Origin: Aquibium microcysteis
GTDB lineage: Bacteria; Pseudomonadota; Alphaproteobacteria; Rhizobiales; Rhizobiaceae
DNA length: 64,000 bases
NCBI RefSeq assembly: GCF_014495845.1
Contig: NZ_CP061080.1
Span: 1,043,001-1,107,000, forward strand
Direction: 5' to 3'
Shown here piece by piece: positions 1-8,373 of this stretch. Each line of letters opens with the position of its first letter. Within the stretch, counting starts at the first letter, position 1. The notes under the pieces were generated by a model. That model did not search any database. It had not been told where the DNA came from and saw nothing but the letters and a program-made list of their open reading frames with translations. A program made the translations under genes and the position numbers.

Positions 1-92
1 TGGTCCGCACCGTTGAAAATGGCCGCGCCAAACGGGACGATCGGCCTGGATTTCTCTCCTGTATGGACCGGCCGCCCGTCAAGGGAAATGCT

Positions 93-3000
93 ATGATGGG
101 CCACTGGCGCGTCGACCAGCCTCCCGAGGCGGCGGCACGCGGCCAGCCGTCCTTTCCCGGGGTCAACGCCATGCCGACACGTCCTGATCTGCGCGAAACC
201 ATCCGCGCCAACACCCTGCCGGACGAGGACGCGGCGCTCGCCCGGCTCGTCGCCGCAGCCCGGCTGTCGGATGCCCAGCGCGCCGACATCTCCGCCCGCG
301 CCGCCGGTCTGGTGCGCACCGTGCGCTCCTCCTCCGACCGGCAGCTGATGGAAGTCTTCCTGTCCGAATATGGCCTGTCGACGCAGGAGGGCGTGGCGCT
401 GATGTGCCTGGCCGAGGCGCTGCTGCGCGTGCCCGACGCCGAGACCATGGACGACCTGATCCGCGACAAGATCGCGCCGCACGACTGGTCTGCGCATTCG
501 GGCGAATCGGCCTCGATCTTCGTCAACGCCTCGACCTGGGCGCTGATGCTCACCGGCCGCGTGCTCGACGAGGGCGAGGGCACCATCGAGCGGACGCTGC
601 GATCCATGGTCCGCCGCCTCGGCGAGCCGGTCATCCGCACGGCGGTTTCGGCCGCCATGCGCGAGATGGGCGAGAACTTCGTGCTCGGCCGCAGCATCGA
701 CGAGGCCGTGCGGCGCGGCCGCGACTTCACCCGCAAGGGCTATCTCTATTCCTACGACATGCTGGGCGAGGCCGCCCGCACCGAGGGCGACGCGCTGCGC
801 TACCACCGCGCCTATGCCGACGCCATCGCCGCGCTGGCCGCCACTGCGACCGGCAACGAGGTCCGCCGCAATCCCGGCATCTCGGTCAAGCTGTCGGCGA
901 TCCATCCCCGTTACGAGCAGGCGCAGCGCGATCGCATGCTGCCGGTCATGGTCGAGCGGCTGACGGCGCTCTGCCTCGCCGCCCGCGACGCCCGCATGGG
1001 GCTGAACATCGACGCCGAGGAGGCCGACCGGCTCGACCTGTCGCTCGACGTGATCGAAGAGACGCTGTCCAACCCCGAACTCTCCGGCTGGGAGGGGTTC
1101 GGCGTCGTCGTCCAGGCGTACGGCCCGCGCGCGCCCTTCGTCATCGACTGGCTGCATGCGCTGGCGACAGGCCTCGACCGCCGCATCATGGTGCGCCTCG
1201 TCAAGGGCGCCTACTGGGACACCGAGATCAAGCGCGCCCAGACGCTCGGGCTCGCCGGCTATCCCGTCTTCACGCGAAAACCCAACACCGACGTCTCCTA
1301 CATCGCCTGCGCGCGCAAGCTGCTCGGCATGACCGATCGCATCTACCCGCAATTCGCCACCCACAATGCCCACACCGTGGCCGCGATCCTCGCCATGGCC
1401 GACGACGCCCACGCCTTCGAGTTCCAGCGCCTGCACGGCATGGGCGAGGCGCTGCACGAGGCGGTGCGCAGGACGGAGGGCACCCGCTGCCGCATCTACG
1501 CCCCGGTCGGCGCCCATTCCGACCTGCTCGCCTATCTCGTCCGCCGGCTGCTCGAAAACGGCGCCAACTCCTCCTTCGTCCACCAGATCGTCGACGAGGC
1601 GGTCAGCGCGGAAGCGATCGCGCGCGATCCCTTCGAGGTGGTCGCCTCCCAGGGACCGGCGCACAATCCGGCGATCCCGATGCCGGCGGCGATCTTCGGC
1701 GCGGGCCGCAAGGCGGCACACGGCTTCGACATCACCGACCCGGTCACCATCGCCGCGCTCGACGCGGCGCGGGCGCCCTTCATGACGGGTTCGGTCTGGA
1801 CCGCCCGGCCGATCACGCCGGCGGCGGGCGAGGGCGGTCTCGCCCGCGTGATCGTCAATCCTGCGCGGCCGGGTGAGGCTGTGGGAACCGTGGTCGAGGC
1901 CGACGCAGCCCTTGCGGGCGAGGCCGTGCGGATCGCCGCCGCCGCGCAGCCCGCCTGGGCCGCGACCCCCGTCGCCGACCGCGCCGCCATGCTGCTGCGC
2001 GCCGCCGATCTCTACGAAGCGCATGCCGCGGAATTCTTCGCGCTCTGCACCCGCGAGGCCGGCAAGACCTTGGCCGACGGCATCGCCGAGGTGCGCGAGG
2101 CGGTCGACTTCCTACGCTACTACGCCGCCGGGGCCGCGGGTGCCGAGGCGGGCACGCAGGCGCGCGGCGTCGTCGTCTGCATCTCGCCGTGGAACTTCCC
2201 GCTCGCCATCTTCACCGGCCAGGTGGCGGCCGCCCTCGTCACCGGCAACGCCGTCATCGCCAAGCCGGCCGAACAGACGCCGCTGATCGCCGCCCGCGCC
2301 GTGGCGCTGCTGCACGAGGCCGGCGTGCCTGCCGACATCCTGCAGCTGCTGCCGGGCGACGGCCCCTCGGTCGGCGCGCCGCTGGTCGCCGATCCGGGTA
2401 TCTCAGGCGTCTGCTTCACCGGTTCCACCGAGGTCGCGAGGTCGATCGAGCGCCAGCTGGCGCGAACGGCGTCGCCCGACGCCATGCTGATCGCCGAGAC
2501 CGGCGGCCTCAACGCCATGCTGGTCGATTCCACCGCGCTGCCCGAACAGGCCGTGCGCGACGTGCTGGCCTCCGCCTTCCAGAGTGCCGGCCAGCGCTGT
2601 TCGGCATTGCGGATCCTCTACGTCCAGACCGACGTCGAGGAGAAGATCATGGAGATGCTGACCGGCGCCCTGGCCGAACTCGTCGTCGGCGACCCGGCGC
2701 AGCTGTCGACCGACGTCGGCCCGGTCATCGACGACGAGGCGCGGGCCTCGATTTCGGCCTACTGCGCCGGCATGGAAGCGCAGGGCAGGCTGGTGGCCAG
2801 GCTCGACGCGCCGGGCGAGGGGCATTTCGTGGCCCCCCACATCCTCCGCGTCTCCGGCATCGGCGAACTGGAGCGCGAGGTGTTCGGCCCGGTCCTGCAC
2901 GTCGCGACCTTCGAGGCCGACCGGATAGACCGCGTCATCGCCGACGTCAACGCGATGGGCTACGGCCTCACCTTCGGCCTGCACACCCGCATCGAGGAAC

Positions 3001-4010
3001 GCGTCCAGCGCTTCGTCGACACCGTCCATGTCGGCAATCTCTACGTCAACCGCAACCAGATCGGCGCCGTCGTCGGCTCCCAGCCCTTCGGCGGCGAAGG
3101 CCTCTCCGGCACCGGCCCGAAGGCCGGTGGCCCGCATTATCTGCGGCGGTTCCGGAAGGGTCCGTCCCGCTTCGCACCGGCCGCGGCGACCAACTCCGCG
3201 GCGGTACCCATTGCCGCCACGACGGGGCAGGCGGCCGCCGCAATCGGACAAGCGTTTGGCGTGACAGGTCAGCCGACCGAGGCGGCAGGACAGCCGATGG
3301 TTCAGACGGGGCAGGCGGTCGCCGCCACGGAGCAGGCTGTCGGCGCGAAGGAGCATGCGGTACCGGGGTCGGGACGAGAGGCCCCGGCATCAGGACAGCC
3401 GGTGACGGCGTCAGGCCAGATCGTTACCGCCGCGATGATCGCCGAGCGCTTCCCCGATGCCGCCGGCTCCGACTGGCCGACCCGCGCCGACCGCATCGGC
3501 ACCCTGCGCAAGCTCCTGCGCGGCAAGGCTTCGGAAGCGGTCGCGGCGGCCGCCGGCCTCGAAGCCGGCCCCTACGATCTCCCCGGACCGACCGGCGAGG
3601 CAAACTCGCTCATGCTGGCACCGCGCGGAAAAGTGCTCTGCCTCGGCCCGGACGCCGACCTCGTGCTGGCGCAGGCGGTTCAGGCGCTCGCCCTCGGCAA
3701 CGCCGTGCTCGCCGTCGCCCCGGGCGCCCCCGCCGCCCTCCAGCCGCTGCTCGGCAAGGGCCTGCCGGTCGCCGCCCTCGACGTCACACTCGCGCCCGAC
3801 GAACTGGCCCACCTCGCCCTCGACGCCGTCGCCTCCGCCGCCGAGCCAACCCGCCAGCGCGCGCTCCGCCAGGCGCTCGCCGCCCGCGCCGGCCCGATCG
3901 TCCCGCTGATCAGCGAAACCCTCGCGCCGGCGGCCTACGCGCAGGAACGCGCCGTCTGCGTCGACACCACGGCGGCGGGGGGCAATGCGAGTTTGCTGGC
4001 GGCGGCGTGA
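93..4010 (+). CDS. putA: PutA: proline dehydrogenase / 1-pyrroline-5-carboxylate dehydrogenase
   Basis: Oxidises proline to glutamate in two steps: an FAD-dependent proline dehydrogenase and an NAD-dependent aldehyde dehydrogenase on one chain. The PRODH barrel lies at about residues 170-500 (VKLSAIHPRY, RLVKGAYWDTEIK, QFATHNAHT); the ALDH domain follows at about 560-1030, with SPWNFPLAIFTGQ, CFTGSTEVA, the glutamate in AETGG and the catalytic cysteine in GQRCSALR (about residue 836). There is no N-terminal ribbon-helix-helix DNA-binding domain, so it is not the autoregulatory E. coli type. A Gly-Gln-rich low-complexity linker (nt 3185-3420) joins the ALDH domain to a C-terminal ALDH-like fold of about 190 residues. 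The frame is open from 63, but ATG 93 has AAGGGA six bases upstream; 171 is another possible start. The IS4 element begins about 100 bp downstream. Confidence 0.95.
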   Translation: MMGHWRVDQPPEAAARGQPSFPGVNAMPTRPDLRETIRANTLPDEDAALARLVAAARLSDAQRADISARAAGLVRTVRSSSDRQLMEVFLSEYGLSTQEGVALMCLAEALLRVPDAETMDDLIRDKIAPHDWSAHSGESASIFVNASTWALMLTGRVLDEGEGTIERTLRSMVRRLGEPVIRTAVSAAMREMGENFVLGRSIDEAVRRGRDFTRKGYLYSYDMLGEAARTEGDALRYHRAYADAIAALAATATGNEVRRNPGISVKLSAIHPRYEQAQRDRMLPVMVERLTALCLAARDARMGLNIDAEEADRLDLSLDVIEETLSNPELSGWEGFGVVVQAYGPRAPFVIDWLHALATGLDRRIMVRLVKGAYWDTEIKRAQTLGLAGYPVFTRKPNTDVSYIACARKLLGMTDRIYPQFATHNAHTVAAILAMADDAHAFEFQRLHGMGEALHEAVRRTEGTRCRIYAPVGAHSDLLAYLVRRLLENGANSSFVHQIVDEAVSAEAIARDPFEVVASQGPAHNPAIPMPAAIFGAGRKAAHGFDITDPVTIAALDAARAPFMTGSVWTARPITPAAGEGGLARVIVNPARPGEAVGTVVEADAALAGEAVRIAAAAQPAWAATPVADRAAMLLRAADLYEAHAAEFFALCTREAGKTLADGIAEVREAVDFLRYYAAGAAGAEAGTQARGVVVCISPWNFPLAIFTGQVAAALVTGNAVIAKPAEQTPLIAARAVALLHEAGVPADILQLLPGDGPSVGAPLVADPGISGVCFTGSTEVARSIERQLARTASPDAMLIAETGGLNAMLVDSTALPEQAVRDVLASAFQSAGQRCSALRILYVQTDVEEKIMEMLTGALAELVVGDPAQLSTDVGPVIDDEARASISAYCAGMEAQGRLVARLDAPGEGHFVAPHILRVSGIGELEREVFGPVLHVATFEADRIDRVIADVNAMGYGLTFGLHTRIEERVQRFVDTVHVGNLYVNRNQIGAVVGSQPFGGEGLSGTGPKAGGPHYLRRFRKGPSRFAPAAATNSAAVPIAATTGQAAAAIGQAFGVTGQPTEAAGQPMVQTGQAVAATEQAVGAKEHAVPGSGREAPASGQPVTASGQIVTAAMIAERFPDAAGSDWPTRADRIGTLRKLLRGKASEAVAAAAGLEAGPYDLPGPTGEANSLMLAPRGKVLCLGPDADLVLAQAVQALALGNAVLAVAPGAPAALQPLLGKGLPVAALDVTLAPDELAHLALDAVASAAEPTRQRALRQALAARAGPIVPLISETLAPAAYAQERAVCVDTTAAGGNASLLAAA
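3185..3420 (+). repeat. GQ-rich degenerate repeat inside putA
   Basis: Coding segment with about eight degenerate units of roughly 8 residues each centred on GQ (ATTGQ, AAIGQ, GVTGQ, EAAGQ, MVQTGQ, TASGQ). It sits between the ALDH domain and the C-terminal domain and keeps the frame. It reads as a flexible, recently expanding linker; no known domain is recognised in it. Confidence 0.75.
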
Positions 4011-4107
4011 GGGGGAAGGTCGGGGGTCCGCGTAGAGGAAAGCCGCGAAGACCACAGATCCGACGGCCGACCGTCGCCGCCGATCCGACGCCGCCTGCCG
4101 CTCCAGC

Positions 4108-4148
4108 GTCGTCATCCTCGGGCTTGTCCCCATACGCGCTAACATAGC
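4108..4148 (+). repeat. Left terminal inverted repeat of the IS4 element
   Basis: Exact reverse complement of 5449-5489 over 41 bp. The transposase start codon lies 36 bp inside it. Confidence 0.9.
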
Positions 4149-4184
4149 GTTGACGGTGCATTCGCCGCGTGATTCGTTTGGCGC

Positions 4185-5291
4185 ATGAATGATTCGCTGC
4201 ACGCATGGAATTGGGACGAGCTGGTCGCGCGACTGGGCTCGGAGGAGGAGTTGACGAGGAGCGCGCGGGAGGCGGGTGCGCTGCTTCGAAAGCGGCAGGT
4301 GTCCAGCGCCACAATTCTGTTGCGGTTGTGTTTCGCCTATGTGCTGGGGCGGTTTTCGCTTCGCACGCTGGCGGCCTGGGCCGAGCAGCGAGGCCTGGCG
4401 TCGATGTCCGACGTGGCGATGCTCAGGCGGCTGAAGGCCAGTGCCGACTGGGTGGGCGACCTGGTCTCGGACCTGCTCGCCGAGCGCTGCCCCGAAGCCC
4501 TGGCCGGTTCGAGCGGCGGACTGCGGATAATGGCGGTCGACGCCACGGTGGTGGCGCCGCCCGGACCCAAGCGGGCCTATTGGATGGTGCATACGGTGTT
4601 CGACCTCTCGAGGCTCAGGCTGTGTTCGGTGGACGTGACCGATCGGCATGATGCCGAGCGGTTGTCGCGCGGCGTCGTCCAGGCCGGCGAATTGCGGATC
4701 GCCGATCGCGCCCACGCCAGGGCGGACGATCTGGCTCGGGTGGTCGAGGCTGGCGGCGCGTTCCTGGTTCGCGCCCCTTCGACCCATCCGCGCCTGCTGG
4801 ATGGGGAGGGTCGGCTGCTGGATCGTCTGGCGCTGTGCCGCGAGGCGGGCGAGAAGGGCGTGCTCGATCGGCCGGTGAGGGTCCAGGACCGCAAGTCGAA
4901 GGTCGAGGTGGCCGCCCGGGTGGTGATCCTGCCCCTGCCGCCCGAGGCGGCGGCGAAGGCCAGGCGCGCGGCGCGCCGTCTGGCCGCCAAGGCGGGGTAC
5001 GAGCCCAGCGAGGCCGGCATCGAGATGGCCGGTTGTCTGGTGCTGCTGACGTCGCTCCCGTCGGACGGCTGGCCGCCCGAACGGCTCGCCTCGACCTATC
5101 GGCTGCGATGGCAGGTCGAGCTGGCGTTCAAACGGATGAAGTCGCTGGTGGGCCTGGAAGACCTCCGCGCAAAAGATCCCAACCTGGCGCGCCTGTGGAT
5201 CAACACCGCCCTTCTGGCCGCCCTGCTGACCGAAGACGACCTGCCGGCCCTCGGTCCCGAGGCGCCGGACTCTCTCCCCCTGGCCGCCTGA
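4185..5291 (+). CDS. IS4-family DDE transposase
   Basis: Transposase of 368 residues with the IS4 DDE core. The first aspartate is in MAVDATVV (about residue 119), the second in IADRAHA (about 174), and the catalytic glutamate lies in the family YREK signature Y-x2-R-x3-E-x6-K, read here as YRLRWQVELAFKRMK (Y305, R308, E312, K319). The N-terminal part is helical and presumably binds the ends. The frame is uninterrupted and key residues are present, so the element may be active. It lies just downstream of putA in the same direction and does not disrupt a recognisable gene. A 160-bp tail without genes follows before the right end. Confidence 0.92.
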   Translation: MNDSLHAWNWDELVARLGSEEELTRSAREAGALLRKRQVSSATILLRLCFAYVLGRFSLRTLAAWAEQRGLASMSDVAMLRRLKASADWVGDLVSDLLAERCPEALAGSSGGLRIMAVDATVVAPPGPKRAYWMVHTVFDLSRLRLCSVDVTDRHDAERLSRGVVQAGELRIADRAHARADDLARVVEAGGAFLVRAPSTHPRLLDGEGRLLDRLALCREAGEKGVLDRPVRVQDRKSKVEVAARVVILPLPPEAAAKARRAARRLAAKAGYEPSEAGIEMAGCLVLLTSLPSDGWPPERLASTYRLRWQVELAFKRMKSLVGLEDLRAKDPNLARLWINTALLAALLTEDDLPALGPEAPDSLPLAA

Positions 5292-5448
5292 ACCGGGCCG
5301 CCCTGCCGATCTGGCGTCTCGCAGCCATGGCGCTCGCCAACATCTCCCTGGCGGTCTTGCAGGGACCAACCAGACGGATCCCCATCGACCGTCTGCTCCA
5401 CCGACTGCGCGAGCCACCGCGACGACGGCGCGCAATTGCACATCGGCA

Positions 5449-5489
5449 GCTATGTTAGCGCGTATGGGGACAAGCCCGAGGATGACGAC
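5449..5489 (-). repeat. Right terminal inverted repeat of the IS4 element
   Basis: Exact reverse complement of 4108-4148 over 41 bp. Confidence 0.9.
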
Positions 5490-5583
5490 CGACCCGTCAT
5501 TGCACCGCCCCATCCTCGTCGACCCCGCTGCATCCGATGGTTCCGGCCCGGGCACCGTCAGTCGACGGCGCTGACCACCGCTG

Positions 5584-5754
5584 GCGTCATTCCGGACCGG
5601 ATGCCGAGCGAAGCGGAGGCATCCGGATCCGGAATCCATTCCGCGGACGCGGCGGCAGGCATCGTCCGCTCGTCGATATCACCGTCATGCGTCACAGAAT
5701 GGATTCCGGGCAGGCTCCACCGCGCCCCGCGCGGCTCGCCTTCCGGAATGACGC
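5584..5754. repeat. Nested palindromic intergenic element
   Basis: The gene-free stretch 5490-6015 holds a 171-bp element. Its outer arms are GCGTCATTCCGGA (5584-5596) and the exact reverse complement at 5742-5754. A second perfect 11-bp inverted pair lies inside, at 5631-5641 and 5697-5707. This layout fits a non-coding mosaic repeat able to fold into a long hairpin. Nothing else was recognised in 5490-6015. Confidence 0.75.
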
Positions 5755-6015
5755 GGGCCTGAACGATGCGGCCCGGCGGCCGGAGCCGAGCCCGGTTCCG
5801 GAGGAGCTTTCCTCCTGCGCGTCGGCGCCGCGCGCTCTGACATTCGCCGCCGGCGAGGTCCGATGCCGTCACGAAGGCGCCTCGATTGCCCGCACCGTTT
5901 CCACGCCTGGAGGCTCAGTGCGTCTTATGCCGGAATTGATCGCAACCCAGAGGAGAATTCGCTATAGGGAGAGCAAGACGGCTGAAGGCCCCGCTCTCCA
6001 GGCAACGCTGACCAT

Positions 6016-6561
6016 ATGCAGCACCATAATTTTCGCCAGAACGGCACCTTGATCGACCTCAGCCATCTGCGTCAGACGACCACCGATTTCGATTGGAGGA
6101 GTCCAACCGGAAAGCAGACATACAGGGTGTGGCTCCGGTATTCGACACATTGCTATTCCCGGGAACTCGGCGAGGGAGAAACCTTGGGCGAAAGTGACCA
6201 TGTCGTCGAGACCCACCCCAGGCTCAGGGTCTACTGCCCGGAAAGATACGGCCAAACGGGACGGCTGGTCATCATGATCCGCGGCCTGTTCGAGAAGCCG
6301 ACCTCGAAGGTCTCGCTGACTCGTGAAAGAAACTGGACCACCTTCACCTTTTACGAGCATTCTGAAGGGGGCGGCCAGCACAGGTATTGCGCCTTCTTCA
6401 GGATCAGGAACTCGGCGAGACAGCTAGAAGACCCGAGCCTGCATTCCCTCGAAATGTACGTGGAGAGCGCCTACGTCAGGTCGGACATGGTCCGGACACT
6501 GCGGTCATGCCCCTTTGGACTCGTCGCACATATGACTAGGTACCGGATTCCCTACTTCTGA
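6016..6561 (+). CDS. Conserved-looking protein of unknown function, 181 aa
   Basis: Not recognised. The predicted soluble protein has no signal peptide or membrane segment and is rich in Arg, Tyr and His, with several short beta-like stretches (RLVIMIRGLF, NWTTFTFYEH, YCAFFRIRNSA). Base composition is visibly lower in GC than its neighbours, and codon use is more relaxed, which suggests recent acquisition. It stands alone, with no operon partner, between the intergenic palindrome and the rirA unit. A strong hairpin at 6570-6591 follows the stop codon closely, which supports it as a real transcription unit. No good Shine-Dalgarno is seen before ATG 6016. Confidence 0.6.
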   Translation: MQHHNFRQNGTLIDLSHLRQTTTDFDWRSPTGKQTYRVWLRYSTHCYSRELGEGETLGESDHVVETHPRLRVYCPERYGQTGRLVIMIRGLFEKPTSKVSLTRERNWTTFTFYEHSEGGGQHRYCAFFRIRNSARQLEDPSLHSLEMYVESAYVRSDMVRTLRSCPFGLVAHMTRYRIPYF

Positions 6562-6569
6562 AACGAGGA

Positions 6570-6591
6570 GGGGGACCGTTACCGGTCCCCC
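6570..6591 (+). terminator. Hairpin after the 6016-6561 gene
   Basis: A perfect 9-bp GC-rich stem (GGGGGACCG / CGGTCCCCC) with a TTAC loop begins 8 bp after the stop codon. No T-run follows, so it may be an RNA-stabilising hairpin or an imperfect terminator. The stretch from here to 6814 shows no gene. Confidence 0.55.
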
Positions 6592-6814
6592 CATGGGTAT
6601 CCTCGACGACGTCAAACCCGAAGGTCCACAGCCATAGGCAAGTGATCGAGCGGAATTCCCGACGACCTCGGCACTATCGATCCCGTAGGATCTCAGTCGA
6701 TCTGCACCGATCCAGAGGAAATAGGGCAAGAGGGCATGCGGGTCAAGGCAGCGCACGCTGCCTCGGTCGACGGTAGCCCGCCGCGCTGCGGTTCGCGGCT
6801 ATTTCGCAAGCCCG

Positions 6815-7129
6815 TCACGCCCCCTCGACCGCCGTAAACCCCTCGAACTGCGGCGGGCCCATGTACAGCGGCTTGTTGTTCCCCGCATTCCTGTGCGCGG
6901 CGCGGAACTGTTCCGACTTCGTCCAGGCGGAGAAGTCGTCGTAGCTCGCCCACACCGTGTGCGAGGCGTAGAGCGTGTAGCCCTCGGCCTCGTTGGTGGC
7001 GCCGCGCAGCAGGTGGAAGGTCCGGAACCCCTTCATCTCCGACAGCGTCGAATCCCGGCCCTTCCAGACGGCCTCGAAGGCCTCTTCCGAACCCTTGTTG
7101 ACCTTGAAGCGGTTCATGGCGACGTACAT
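6815..7129 (-). CDS. IsdG/HmuQ-type haem-degrading monooxygenase
   Basis: A small dimeric ferredoxin-like alpha/beta-barrel protein of the antibiotic-biosynthesis-monooxygenase superfamily, 104 aa, the usual length. It closely fits the rhizobial HmuQ/HmuD haem oxygenases that open the haem ring and release iron in the cytoplasm. The IsdG catalytic Asn-Trp-His set appears as N6 (AMNRFKV), W69 (SAWTKSEQF) and H79 (FRAAHRNAG), with the same Trp-His spacing of ten as IsdG. It lies 100 bp downstream of rirA on the same strand and is probably cotranscribed and iron-regulated. No haem transporter genes are adjacent. Confidence 0.85.
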   Translation of the reverse strand: MYVAMNRFKVNKGSEEAFEAVWKGRDSTLSEMKGFRTFHLLRGATNEAEGYTLYASHTVWASYDDFSAWTKSEQFRAAHRNAGNNKPLYMGPPQFEGFTAVEGA

Positions 7130-7229
7130 GGCGGGTCTTCCTTCCTGTTCAGGCGTGGCGGGATGGGGCGAACGGCAGGCAAGCGGAAGCCCCCGCGCGG
7201 GCGGGTGCAGGCGGCGCCGGCGCCCACCG

Positions 7230-7691
7230 TCAGTTGGCGATGGCGTGGCCGGTGTTGGCGTCGATGCCGAGCAGGAGCTGCAGGCTCGGCCGTTCCTTCG
7301 CCAGGTCGGCGATGGTGTAGCTCTCCAGCACGTCGAAGAAGGCGCCGAGCGCCTTGCGCAGCGCCGCGTTCAGCGCGCAGCTGTCGATCAGCGGGCAGTC
7401 GGCCGCGTCGTTCTCGAAGCATTCGGCCATGGCGAAGCTCTCCTCGGTCACGCGCACGACGTCGAACAGCGTGATCTCGGCGGCCGGCTTTGCGAGCTTC
7501 ACCCCGCCATTGCGGCCGCGAACCGTCGCGACCAGCTGGTTCTCGACCAGCGGCTGCAGGATCTTGAACAGGAACAGCTCCGACACCGTATAGGCCGCCG
7601 CGATCTCGGGAATCCGGCTGAGTCGGCCTTCGTTGGCCGCGCAATACATCAGGATGCGGATGGCGTAGTTCGTCTGGCGTGTGAGCCGCAT
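7230..7691 (-). CDS. rirA: RirA, Rrf2-family iron-responsive regulator
   Basis: Global iron regulator of rhizobia: with its Fe-S cluster it represses iron-uptake genes when iron is replete. At 153 aa it has the N-terminal winged helix (MRLTRQTNYAIRILMY, GRNGGVKL) and the three cluster cysteines in the spacing AECF-x4-DCPLIDSC, about residues 91, 99 and 105. It is the first gene of a minus-strand unit with the haem monooxygenase at 6815-7129. A TGA-N9-TCA iron-responsive operator lies about 90 bp upstream (7779-7793), implying autoregulation or co-regulation. RirA is restricted mainly to Hyphomicrobiales and relatives, which helps place the organism. Confidence 0.95.
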   Translation of the reverse strand: MRLTRQTNYAIRILMYCAANEGRLSRIPEIAAAYTVSELFLFKILQPLVENQLVATVRGRNGGVKLAKPAAEITLFDVVRVTEESFAMAECFENDAADCPLIDSCALNAALRKALGAFFDVLESYTIADLAKERPSLQLLLGIDANTGHAIAN

Positions 7692-7778
7692 AGGTCGTCC
7701 TCGCTGCCATGGTCCGAGTGGCGTGGCCTCTCTTTAGAACAGTTCCAGACAATATGGTAGAGGGCGAACGAAAAAACA

Positions 7779-7793
7779 TGAGCCTAATTATCA
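7779..7793. promoter_or_regulatory. Candidate iron-responsive operator (IRO) upstream of rirA
   Basis: TGAGCCTAATTATCA fits TGA-N9-TCA, the IRO consensus known for RirA targets, within an AT-rich island (7750-7800) in otherwise GC-rich DNA. A second short palindrome, GAACAGTTC, lies at 7737-7745. Both are between rirA (minus) and the thioesterase gene (plus), so either direction could be controlled. Confidence 0.6.
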
Positions 7794-7941
7794 TATTTCT
7801 GTGGGCAGGGAAGCGGGGTGCGCGGAAAGGCGAGGGATTGTCGCGCGGATGCAGCGCGAGCCTGTTCAACCGCTGCCGACATTGCTCTAGCTGTCCCGGA
7901 CCGCCCCCGCGGCGTGAGGCACAACAGTCCGGAAGTCGGCC

Positions 7942-8373
7942 ATGATCGAGATCGTCCACGAGAATTCCATCCCCGTCAGCTTCGGCGACTGCGATCCTGC
8001 GGGGATCGTCTACTATCCGAATCACTTCCGCTGGTTCGACGCCACCTTCCACGCACTGCTCTACCGCTATGGCGGCGGTCACGCCGCGATCTGCGACGGC
8101 CTCGGCTCGATCGGGCTCGGGCTGATCGACGTCGGCGCCACGTTCCGGTCGCCCGCGGCCAATGGCGACCGTCTCGACCTCGTCGTGCGCATCGTCGAAT
8201 GGAATGCCAGAACCTTCCGCCTCGCCTATCGCGGCGTCATCGGCGAGCGCCTCGTGGTCGAAGGCTTCGAGCTGCGCGGCGTCTTCATCCGCGAGGGCGA
8301 GGGCCTGCGGGCGGGTGCGGTCGCGCCGCTCAGGGCCGTCATCGAAGCCGGCGCGGGGAGGGCGCGGTCGTGA
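7942..8373 (+). CDS. Acyl-CoA thioesterase, 4-hydroxybenzoyl-CoA thioesterase/YbgC type
   Basis: Hot-dog-fold thioesterase of 143 aa. The family signature is at the N terminus: FGDCDPAGIVYYPNHF, with the catalytic aspartate in DPAGIV. Such enzymes hydrolyse acyl-CoA or aromatic acyl-CoA esters in the cytoplasm. GGAAG precedes ATG 7942 at normal spacing. Its stop codon overlaps the GTG start of the following hydrolase (GTGA), so the two are translationally coupled. The exact acyl substrate cannot be read from the sequence. Confidence 0.85.
   Translation: MIEIVHENSIPVSFGDCDPAGIVYYPNHFRWFDATFHALLYRYGGGHAAICDGLGSIGLGLIDVGATFRSPAANGDRLDLVVRIVEWNARTFRLAYRGVIGERLVVEGFELRGVFIREGEGLRAGAVAPLRAVIEAGAGRARS

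Larger units (their letters stand above)
4108..5489 (+). mobile_element. IS4-family insertion sequence, apparently complete
   Basis: An element of about 1.38 kb bounded by perfect 41-bp inverted repeats at 4108-4148 and 5449-5489, with one intact transposase between them. The inner 18 bp of each end (CATACGCGCTAACATAGC) has the length usual for IS4-family ends. The outer half (GTCATCCTCGGGCTTGTCC) is shared with an intergenic palindrome at 40929-41035. No direct target duplication is visible outside the 41-bp repeats. The transposase runs almost end to end, as in an autonomous IS. Confidence 0.85.

Noticed and set aside
5963..5972. TATAGGGAGA resembling the end of a phage T7 promoter, upstream of the 6016 gene.
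   Set aside because: The rest of the T7 promoter is absent and there is no phage polymerase gene. As a sigma-70 -10 box it lacks a -35 at a workable distance.
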